Of a DNA stretch of 39,766 bases, positions 34,568-39,766 are shown in pieces. This DNA is from an uncultured Eubacteriales bacterium (GTDB lineage Bacteria; Bacillota; Clostridia; Christensenellales; UBA1242), in contig ONVD01000046.1 of assembly GCA_900321185.1 (NCBI GenBank), positions 1-39,766 of the forward strand, given 5' to 3'. The first letter of the stretch is position 1; each line of letters begins with the position of its first letter. The position numbers were made by a program, and so were the translations under genes. Under the pieces are notes generated by a model that saw only the letters and a list, made by a program, of their open reading frames with translations, was not told the origin of the DNA and did no database searches.

Positions 34568-35434
34568 ATTATTGGTCAAGTTTTTAAAGGCGTAGCTGGT
34601 AAGTATCAAGTATACGCAAACAGTCAGATTTTTGATAATGTGAGTGCTCGCAAAAAGTTAAGGTATGCAAAATTATTTGTTGGCGACTATGTTGATTTTG
34701 ATGCTGAACATAATGTGATAAATAGTGTATACGAGCGTAAAAATAGCATTATACGTCCACCACTTGCTAATGTAGACAAGATGTTTGTGGTGATTGCTCC
34801 CAGACCTATACCAGACTTTATGCTGGTAGATAAGTTGATTGTACAATGTATACAAAACAATATAGAACCTATCTTAATAATTAACAAAGTCGATATTGCT
34901 AGCAAAGAGTTTTTACAAGATGTGCATACACAATACGAGCAAGCACTTAAAATTATTGAATGTGTAGCGCTAAATAATGAAGGACTGGAAATTTTATCCA
35001 AAGAATTAAGTGACAGTTTGTCTATATTTGTAGGACAGTCGGCGGTTGGTAAGAGTAGTCTTATTAATATGCTAGTACCTAATGCATTACGCACCATTGG
35101 CGAATTATCCAACAAAACTGCACGTGGCAAAAACTGCACACGTGAGTCGCAAATATATGTGTTGGATAATGGTGCTAGGATTGCTGATACCACAGGGTTT
35201 AGTCTACTAGAATTAAAAGATATCTCCAAAGAGCAATTAAGCGATTGTTATGCAGAGATAAAAAAGTTTAGTGTAGATTGTGCTTTCAATACTTGCAATC
35301 ACATAGGTGAATCCGAAAAGATTTGTGCCGTAAAACGAGCAGTTGCAGACGGTAAGATACCTCAAAAACGTTTTTTACGTTACACGCAGTTGTTCAATGA
35401 GATAAAGCAACAGGAGGAAAAAAGATATGGCTAA
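34568..35434 (+). CDS. rsgA: Ribosome small subunit GTPase RsgA (apparent AUU start)
   Basis: RsgA is a circularly permuted GTPase that checks late 30S assembly. From ATT 34568 the protein has 288 residues: OB-fold start IGQVFKGVAGKYQV, then VGDYVDF, G4 NKVD (106-109), G1 GQSAVGKSS (156-164), G3 DTTGF (207-211; usually DTPGF), and a zinc site C238, C243, H245, C253. No ATG, GTG or TTG exists between the upstream in-frame stop (34553-34555) and GTG 34640, which would cut away the first 24 residues of the OB-fold. AGGAG at 34554-34558 is 9 bases before ATT 34568, so AUU is the best start. It overlaps rpe by 8 bases. Confidence 0.93.
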   Translation: MIGQVFKGVAGKYQVYANSQIFDNVSARKKLRYAKLFVGDYVDFDAEHNVINSVYERKNSIIRPPLANVDKMFVVIAPRPIPDFMLVDKLIVQCIQNNIEPILIINKVDIASKEFLQDVHTQYEQALKIIECVALNNEGLEILSKELSDSLSIFVGQSAVGKSSLINMLVPNALRTIGELSNKTARGKNCTRESQIYVLDNGARIADTTGFSLLELKDISKEQLSDCYAEIKKFSVDCAFNTCNHIGESEKICAVKRAVADGKIPQKRFLRYTQLFNEIKQQEEKRYG

Positions 35435-36086
35435 AGTTTTGGTAGCGCCAAGCACGTTAGCGTGTCCATTGGTCGAAATGACAGATTATTTGCAAGTGCT
35501 AAAGACCGCAAATGCGGATTGGTTGCATTGTGATATTATGGATGGAAAGTTCGTACCAAACAAAACTTTTGATGACATCACTTTGTCGTTAATAACAAAA
35601 AAAACGGACTTGTACATAGATGTACATCTTATGGTCGAAAGGCCACGATTACTGCTTTCTAGATATATTCGTGCAGGAGCACAGGGCATATCTATACATT
35701 ACGAAGCATTTAAAAGTAGGTTGGAGCTTATTGATACGCTAAAAATTATGCGCAACCTTGGACTAAAGGTGGGCTTAGCTATAAAACCTAACACGACTAT
35801 TAACGAAGTATCAACCTTGCTCTCGCTAATAGATGTCTTGTTAATTATGTCAGTTGAACCTGGGTTTGGTGGGCAAAAGTTCATATTGGGCACACTCACT
35901 AAGATTATGGAAGCAAAGCGCATGCGTGAGGAAAAAGGCTTGCATTATCTTATCGAGGTTGACGGTGGTATTAATATTGATAACGCTAGAGCAGTTGTGG
36001 GCGCTGGTGCTGACGTTATGGTATGCGGTAGCGCGTTGTACAAAGCTGAAAATCGTATTGAGTATGTAGCAAAACTTAAAGGTTAG
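35427..36086 (+). CDS. rpe: Ribulose-phosphate 3-epimerase
   Basis: Rpe interconverts ribulose 5-phosphate and xylulose 5-phosphate. The 219-residue TIM barrel has the conserved segments VAPSTLACP, LHCDIMDGKFVPN, VHLMVERP, MSVEPGFGGQKF and EVDGGIN. The metal ligands His, Asp, His and Asp appear in place. Its start overlaps the rsgA stop by 8 bases, with CAGGAGG 9 bases upstream inside rsgA, so the pair is probably translationally coupled. The rsgA-rpe order is common in Firmicutes. Confidence 0.97.
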   Translation: MAKVLVAPSTLACPLVEMTDYLQVLKTANADWLHCDIMDGKFVPNKTFDDITLSLITKKTDLYIDVHLMVERPRLLLSRYIRAGAQGISIHYEAFKSRLELIDTLKIMRNLGLKVGLAIKPNTTINEVSTLLSLIDVLLIMSVEPGFGGQKFILGTLTKIMEAKRMREEKGLHYLIEVDGGINIDNARAVVGAGADVMVCGSALYKAENRIEYVAKLKG

Positions 36087-36133
36087 TGACAAAATAACCT
36101 ATAGCATCATATATAACAAACAAGGCGGTGAAT

Positions 36134-36214
36134 ATGACGATTGTTTGTTTTAGAGCGCCAAAGTTCTTAAAGGCGTTGTTCAAACTGATATTTTATAAAC
36201 AGTTAGTAAAATAA
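36134..36214 (+). CDS. spoVM: SpoVM, small amphipathic spore-coat-anchoring peptide
   Basis: This 26-residue ORF (MTIVCFRAPKFLKALFKLIF, then YKQLVK) has the length of Bacillus subtilis SpoVM, with proline at position 9 and the PKFL motif kept. SpoVM lies on the convex forespore membrane and anchors the spore-coat ATPase SpoIVA. It sits between rpe and rpmB, the same slot as in B. subtilis (there with thiN between). AAGGCGGTG lies a few bases upstream of the ATG, and a terminator follows 5 bases after the stop. It is too short for most gene finders. Confidence 0.85.
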   Translation: MTIVCFRAPKFLKALFKLIFYKQLVK

Positions 36215-36219
36215 AAAAT

Positions 36220-36244
36220 CACCAGTATGTCTGGTGTTTTTTTT
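36220..36244 (+). terminator. Terminator after spoVM
   Basis: A perfect 6-bp stem CACCAG/CTGGTG, 5-base loop, then eight T, ending the rsgA-rpe-spoVM transcript. Confidence 0.88.
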
Positions 36245-36310
36245 GTATTAAGGTAAATTTTGTGATAGTTATTGTAGTCATTAGATGTTTTTTATGTGTT
36301 CGTTTTGTAA

Positions 36311-36342
36311 AATAAAAAAGCACAATCTATTTGACTGTGCTT
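36311..36342 (-). terminator. Terminator of rpmB
   Basis: On the minus strand, a stem GACTGTGCTT... is not continuous, but AAGCACA/TGTGCTT (7 bp, extendable past one mismatch) is followed by a run of T on the minus strand (A-run 36314-36319 on plus). It lies about 20 bases beyond the rpmB stop. Confidence 0.8.
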
Positions 36343-36362
36343 GATATCAAAAACTGCAAACA

Positions 36363-36566
36363 TTATGCATCTTCTTGCTTCATTTTCTTTAAGCATCCAG
36401 TGCAGACTTTCATCTTAGACTTACGTCCATTCTCGTCTGTAACAGTAATGTTTTGCAAGTTTGGCAATCTCTCATATGAGTTACGACCACGAATACCTTG
36501 GTTATCACGTTTGATTTTGTTGCCATTCATCTTGGTCTTGCCACAAATATCACATATTCTGCTCAT
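36363..36566 (-). CDS. rpmB: 50S ribosomal protein L28 (zinc-binding form)
   Basis: The 67-residue protein has the L28 core (SRICDICGKTKMNGNKIKRD, then RRFLPNL-type RLPNLQNITV). Two CxxC pairs (CDIC near the start, CTGC near the end) mark the zinc-binding version; the ends of the protein are Lys-rich. The start at 36566 is chosen over an earlier in-frame ATG because GGGGGTG lies just upstream and L28 begins at MSR. It is the only minus-strand protein gene in the window, an orientation also seen in Bacillus subtilis at this locus. It has its own promoter and terminator. Confidence 0.95.
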   Translation of the reverse strand: MSRICDICGKTKMNGNKIKRDNQGIRGRNSYERLPNLQNITVTDENGRKSKMKVCTGCLKKMKQEDA

Positions 36567-36601
36567 GGTACACCCCCTGTGTGTTATCAATAGTGTATTG
36601 T

Positions 36602-36630
36602 ATTGTACCATTATTTTAAAAATTTTGCAA
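36602..36630 (-). promoter_or_regulatory. Promoter of rpmB
   Basis: On the minus strand TTGCAA (36625-36630), 17 bases, TACAAT (36602-36607), about 36 bases before the rpmB ATG. Confidence 0.7.
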
Positions 36631-36691
36631 CCCTTTTAGTGAAATATTTATGATATAACTTAATTTTTTTTTAAAAAACATATCATTTTAC

Positions 36692-36720
36692 TTGTTTAAA
36701 TTTAAAATATCTAGTATAAT
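36692..36720 (+). promoter_or_regulatory. Promoter of yloU-fakA
   Basis: TTGTTT (36692-36697), 17 bases, consensus TATAAT (36715-36720), 43 bases before the yloU ATG. It is back to back with the rpmB promoter, the two being separated by about 60 very AT-rich bases. Confidence 0.75.
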
Positions 36721-36762
36721 ATATCCATGCTTTTAAACAAAGGGGAATGATTGTGAGGTCTT

Positions 36763-37113
36763 ATGGCAGTTACGACTAATAATGCTTATGGTAAGATTTT
36801 TGTATCTGATGATGCTATTGCCGCAGTTGCGGCATCTGCAGCCCTAGAGTGCTATGGTGTTGTAGAATTGGTACCCAAAAAATTTTCCGATTACACGTCT
36901 GATTTATTCAAAAAGCACGCTTTGGGTACAGGTGTAAAAGTCATCACAAGTGCCAACCGTATTATGATAGATTTGTATGTTAACCTTAAATACGGGGTTT
37001 CGATAAGTGCCGTAGCTGATTCTCTTAAAAAAGCTGTCAAGTATCGCGTAGAGGAGTTTTCCGGAATGATAGTAGATACTGTAAATGTGAATGTAATAGG
37101 CGTGAGAGTGTAA
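36763..37113 (+). CDS. Asp23/Gls24 family protein (YloU-like)
   Basis: The 116-residue protein has the Asp23/Gls24 pattern: an opening beta-strand (NAYGKIFVSDDAIAAVAASAAL), GVVELVPKKF in place of the usual GV-xGM segment, DLYVNLKYGVSI, then a helix and VNVNVIGVRV at the end. Family members act in envelope stress and are usually paired with the DAK2 gene, as here. The start follows GTGAGGT. It is upstream of fakA by 58 bases and shares its promoter. Confidence 0.9.
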   Translation: MAVTTNNAYGKIFVSDDAIAAVAASAALECYGVVELVPKKFSDYTSDLFKKHALGTGVKVITSANRIMIDLYVNLKYGVSISAVADSLKKAVKYRVEEFSGMIVDTVNVNVIGVRV

Positions 37114-37171
37114 GCTCTTTATGCTAGTTTTTGTTTTATAAATTTTGTTTTAATAGTAGGTGGATTAAGTT

Positions 37172-38818
37172 ATGCAGAAGAGTATAAATGGTGCAACATT
37201 TAGAAAAATGGTTATGGTCGCAAACAAAATATTGGATAGCAACCAAAAATATATAGATAGTCTTAACGTGTTTCCTGTTCCTGATGGTGATACAGGTAAA
37301 AACATGTCAATGACGTTTAAGTCCGCAAGCACAGCGGTCAATGAATGTGCAAACAACAATTTTGATACTTTGGGCGAAGCCTTGGGAAAAGGTGCTTTGC
37401 GTGGTGCTAGAGGCAACTCTGGTGTAATCTTGTCACAAATATTGCGCGGTATGTCCAACGAGATTATTTTGCAAACCGAGCTTACTACAAAAAGTTTTGC
37501 CAAAGCCATGAAGAATGGGGCACAAATGGCGTATAAGGCTGTGACCATTCCAAAAGAAGGTACTATTCTCACAGTTATTCGTGTTATGGCTGATGTAGCA
37601 GAAAGTTCTGCCAAAAAGCATGCTGACTTTGAGAGTTTTTTTGAAGAAGTTCTTAATGCAGGTGAGCAAGCTTTGGCACAGACGCCTGAGTTGTTACCTG
37701 TACTTAAGGCCGCTGGTGTTGTGGATGCTGGTGGTAGGGGGTTACTTGTTATTTTTACAGGGCTTTACAAAGGGTTAACTAGTGACGAAGACTTTAATTT
37801 TGAGATTAAGCCTGATGATACGGCAATTCAAATACAAAAGAATGAAGAGTTCCACGTTAATTACCAAAGTTTGGCGGAGATTCAATTTGGTTACTGTACA
37901 GAGTTTATGATTATTCAAATGAAGCCAAAGACAACCGAATCAGACATTGATAAGTTGCGTGAAAAACTTATGCAAATAGGCGATTGCGTTATTTGTATTG
38001 GTGACTTGTCACTTGTTAAGGTACACGTCCACACTAACGAACCTAATAGAGCGTTAGGTTACGCACTAGAACTAGGTGAGATTTGGAATGTCAAGATTGA
38101 CAATATGGTTCAACAAAACCGTGAATTAAAAGAAAAGCAATTAAAAGAAACACAGAATACCAAACCTTTTGGGTTGGTTGCAGTGGCATCTGGTAAGGGC
38201 ATTGCAGATGTATTTAAAGATTTGGGTGCTGACGAGGTTATCGAAGGTGGCCAAACTATGAACCCAAGTGCTGACGATATTGCTAAGGCGGTTGACCGTG
38301 TTCCTAGTGAACATGTGTTTGTCTTCCCAAACAACAAGAATATTATTCTCGCTGCTGAGCAGGCGCAAAATCTGACCAAAAAATTTATCCACGTTATTCC
38401 TTCGGTATCTATTCCAGAAGGTATAAGCGGGATGTTAGCTTTTAATAGTGATGGCACTGTCGAAGAGAATATCGAGGCCATGAAAGCCAGTATGGAAAAC
38501 GTGTCAAGTGGTGCGGTTACATATGCTGTACGAAAGACAAGTATAGACGGATTGAATGTCGAAAAAGATGATATTATCGGTCTAACAGACAGTAAGATTG
38601 TCGCAAATGGTAAAGATATTAACGATACGACAGCCAGTCTTGTTGAAACTATGATTAGCGATGACAAAGTCAACATTACGTTGTTTTATGGTAACGACCT
38701 TAAGGAAGAGGTTGCCAACGCTTTAAAAGAAACATTAGAAAAGAAATATCCAGATTGTGAGATTACTGTCATCAATGGTGGGCAACCTGTTTACTATTAC
38801 CTAATTAGTCTAGAATAG
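37172..38818 (+). CDS. fakA: DAK2-domain fatty acid kinase FakA-like protein (YloV)
   Basis: FakA phosphorylates fatty acids held by a FakB (DegV-family) carrier. The 548-residue protein has the N-terminal DhaL/DAK2 domain (NVFPVPDGDTGKNMSMTF with the Asp residues that hold magnesium and ATP; GALRGARGNSGVILSQ), a central domain (EIQFGYCTEFMI, VKVHVHTNEP) and a C-terminal EDD/DegV-like domain (VAVASGKGIADVF, VFVFPNNKNIILAAEQA). The length is standard. Bacillus relatives carry it at the same position after yloU. No FakB gene is in the window. The start follows GGTGGA. Confidence 0.95.
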   Translation: MQKSINGATFRKMVMVANKILDSNQKYIDSLNVFPVPDGDTGKNMSMTFKSASTAVNECANNNFDTLGEALGKGALRGARGNSGVILSQILRGMSNEIILQTELTTKSFAKAMKNGAQMAYKAVTIPKEGTILTVIRVMADVAESSAKKHADFESFFEEVLNAGEQALAQTPELLPVLKAAGVVDAGGRGLLVIFTGLYKGLTSDEDFNFEIKPDDTAIQIQKNEEFHVNYQSLAEIQFGYCTEFMIIQMKPKTTESDIDKLREKLMQIGDCVICIGDLSLVKVHVHTNEPNRALGYALELGEIWNVKIDNMVQQNRELKEKQLKETQNTKPFGLVAVASGKGIADVFKDLGADEVIEGGQTMNPSADDIAKAVDRVPSEHVFVFPNNKNIILAAEQAQNLTKKFIHVIPSVSIPEGISGMLAFNSDGTVEENIEAMKASMENVSSGAVTYAVRKTSIDGLNVEKDDIIGLTDSKIVANGKDINDTTASLVETMISDDKVNITLFYGNDLKEEVANALKETLEKKYPDCEITVINGGQPVYYYLISLE

Positions 38819-38847
38819 TCTGTTTCCAGTTTTTACCGAACAATATT

Positions 38848-38877
38848 TTGTATTATATATTTTATTCTCCATACAAT
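38848..38877 (+). promoter_or_regulatory. Possible promoter of the small gene at 38921
   Basis: TTGTAT (38848-38853), 18 bases, TACAAT (38872-38877). A 6-bp hairpin TGCAAG/CTTGCA (38883-38898) follows in the expected 5' leader. Confidence 0.5.
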
Positions 38878-38920
38878 ATACATGCAAGCCGACTTGCAAT
38901 AACAAATGGAGGTAAAACCT

Positions 38921-39139
38921 TTGAAACAATCTAGTACAAAGCGAACCTGTAAAGATAGTGATAGTAATGGCAAAAAAGCCAAAAAAGACGGAAATTGCGA
39001 GTGCAACTCAGCGAGTGAAATGTGTAGCAAGACAAAATCGCCCAAAAAGCCTACGTCAAGTACGCGTGCATCTCGCGCTTGCGCAAGTCGCGATTCAAAA
39101 TCGTCACACAAGTCTACCACAACTAAAAGTTGTTCGTAA
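38921..39139 (+). CDS. Unrecognised small Ser/Lys/Cys-rich protein (TTG start)
   Basis: No family was recognised. The 72-residue protein is low in complexity, very rich in Ser, Lys and Thr with six Cys (TCK, NCEC, MC, AC, SC) and almost no hydrophobic residues. An in-frame ATG at 38906 overlaps the GGAGGT ribosome-binding site, so TTG 38921, 8 bases after that site, is preferred. A promoter-like sequence and a leader hairpin precede it and a strong terminator follows 17 bases after the stop, which supports a real gene. It is likely disordered; a nucleic-acid or spore-related role is only a guess. Confidence 0.55.
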   Translation: MKQSSTKRTCKDSDSNGKKAKKDGNCECNSASEMCSKTKSPKKPTSSTRASRACASRDSKSSHKSTTTKSCS

Positions 39140-39156
39140 AGGAGTATGCTTGCATC

Positions 39157-39185
39157 AAAGGACAATCTGCGGATTGTCCTTTTTT
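39157..39185 (+). terminator. Terminator of the Ser/Lys/Cys-rich gene
   Basis: A perfect 11-bp stem AAAGGACAATC/GATTGTCCTTT with a 4-base loop, ending in T. An alternative frame (38958-39206) runs through it. Confidence 0.92.
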
Positions 39186-39225
39186 ATAAAATCACCAAGT
39201 TTATAAAAAATCTCACAAATCACAC

Positions 39226-39254
39226 TTGAAATATATAAATAATTATGTTATACT
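39226..39254 (+). promoter_or_regulatory. Promoter of the last gene
   Basis: TTGAAA (39226-39231), 17 bases, TATACT (39249-39254), 39 bases before the ATG. Confidence 0.7.
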
Positions 39255-39293
39255 CTAAAAAGAGGGTAAATAAAATATAATGGAGATGATAAT

Positions 39294-39671
39294 ATGACGA
39301 AGAAAGAAAAGATTAAAGCAGTGGTAGAGTCTACCAATGATCAACTTACGCTTACAAACATTTCTTACAAAAGAGAACCTAAAAAAGATGCTCCAGCAGT
39401 CAAGGTAAAAGAAAAAGATTACGAAAAACAGGAAATGTCGGATTTTAAGCAGAGGTCATATATAAATTTTCCTCCAAAAAATGCTAAGGGTACAAAGATT
39501 AGAGTTAACAATACGGCAAATAGTGAAACAAAAGACCCACAAATGGCAGATTATAGAGAGAGTTCTCGTAAGCGTTTGCCAAAGAAAGATGGCGCTCCTA
39601 AAATGGGTGAGAAAAAATATATTATTGATGCTACAACCCAAGATGATAGGTGCACTTTGAACAAAAAATAA
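39294..39671 (+). CDS. Unrecognised hydrophilic protein with a two-fold repeat, 125 aa
   Basis: No family was recognised. The protein is Lys/Asp/Pro-rich with no membrane segment, probably mostly disordered. Two segments match loosely: one near residues 43-65 (EMSDFKQRSYINFPPKNAKG) and one near 82-104 (QMADYRESSRKRLPKKDGAP), sharing M-(S/A)-D-(F/Y)-(K/R), a basic-aromatic stretch and PPK/PKK. The start follows TGGAGATGAT. It has its own promoter and terminator, so it is probably expressed. Confidence 0.65.
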   Translation: MTKKEKIKAVVESTNDQLTLTNISYKREPKKDAPAVKVKEKDYEKQEMSDFKQRSYINFPPKNAKGTKIRVNNTANSETKDPQMADYRESSRKRLPKKDGAPKMGEKKYIIDATTQDDRCTLNKK

Positions 39672-39676
39672 AGACA

Positions 39677-39702
39677 AACCAACTTTATGTTGGTTGTTTT
39701 TT
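39677..39702 (+). terminator. Terminator of the last gene
   Basis: A perfect 7-bp stem AACCAAC/GTTGGTT with a 5-base loop, then G and six T. Confidence 0.87.
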
Positions 39703-39721
39703 ATTTTTATCTAAAAAATGT

Positions 39722-39750
39722 TTGTATTTTTTTAAGTTTTGTGTTAGTAT
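39722..39750 (+). promoter_or_regulatory. Promoter for a gene beyond the right edge
   Basis: TTGTAT (39722-39727), 17 bases, TAGTAT (39745-39750), then AAGGGGGTG at the window end, which looks like a ribosome-binding site. The gene itself is outside the window. Confidence 0.5.
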
Positions 39751-39766
39751 GTATCTAAGGGGGTGC

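Noticed and set aside
34687-35229. 180-codon antisense open frame inside rsgA
   Set aside because: Shadow of the conserved GTPase domain on the opposite strand.
36331-36639. 102-codon plus-strand open frame opposite rpmB
   Set aside because: The minus strand encodes L28 with its own promoter, ribosome-binding site and terminator.
38110-38676. 188-codon antisense open frame inside fakA
   Set aside because: Shadow of a conserved gene; no independent signals.
38958-39206. 82-codon open frame overlapping the Ser/Lys/Cys-rich gene
   Set aside because: It runs through the strong terminator at 39157-39185 and has no ribosome-binding site at its start; the other frame ends before the terminator.
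1-39766. CRISPR array, insertion sequence, prophage or integrative element
   Set aside because: No spaced direct repeats, transposase, integrase or phage structural genes were seen, and most of the window is conserved housekeeping order.

Overview
The window comes from an AT-rich, low-GC Gram-positive genome, most likely an anaerobic member of the Clostridia. The evidence is a threonyl T-box ahead of thrS, GatCAB, rubrerythrin, a zinc-type L28, YtxC, a SpoVM micro-gene, and gene orders shared with Bacillus/Clostridia (ytxC-thrS, infC-rpmI-rplT, rsgA-rpe-spoVM-rpmB-yloU-yloV). A finer placement (for example an uncultured gut lineage) is a guess. Nearly all genes are on the plus strand. Only two tRNAs at the left edge and rpmB are on the minus strand. 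No phage, insertion sequence, integrase or CRISPR was seen.

Layout. (1) 1-300: a minus-strand tRNA-Ala/tRNA-Ile unit with its own promoter and terminator; the tRNA-Ala has C at position 33. (2) 432-3839: a double-length, divergent ThyX-like protein, a ferritin-like diiron protein and an HD-domain protein, separated by terminators. (3) 3940-13653: an accessory three-gene unit of two giant surface proteins (GLUG-like and InlB-type repeats) with a small cytoplasmic PHP-family phosphoesterase between them. (4) 13799-20245: rpiB, ytxC, T-box-thrS, attenuated infC-rpmI-rplT, a SpoU/TrmH methyltransferase and yebC. (5) 20314-24589: an unrecognised 567-residue membrane-anchored protein, rarA, rubrerythrin and a small unknown protein. 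(6) 24683-34517: pcrA-ligA and gatC-gatA-gatB-rpoZ-priA (DNA repair, Gln/Asn tRNA amidation, transcription and replication restart). (7) 34568-38818: rsgA-rpe-spoVM, divergent rpmB, yloU and fakA. (8) 38848-39766: two small unrecognised low-complexity proteins and a promoter for a gene beyond the edge.

Points most worth attention: infC and, unexpectedly, rsgA both appear to start at AUU, the codon class IF3 discriminates against; a 26-codon spoVM gene lies in its conserved slot but is too short for most gene callers; the def-fmt-rsmB-stp-prkC block usual between priA and rsgA is absent; the ThyX-like protein has its signature motif split between two half-repeats; and the surface-protein/PHP cassette has no recognised function. 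Many sigma-A promoters with exact 17-base spacers and intrinsic terminators can be read directly, so transcription units are fairly clear.
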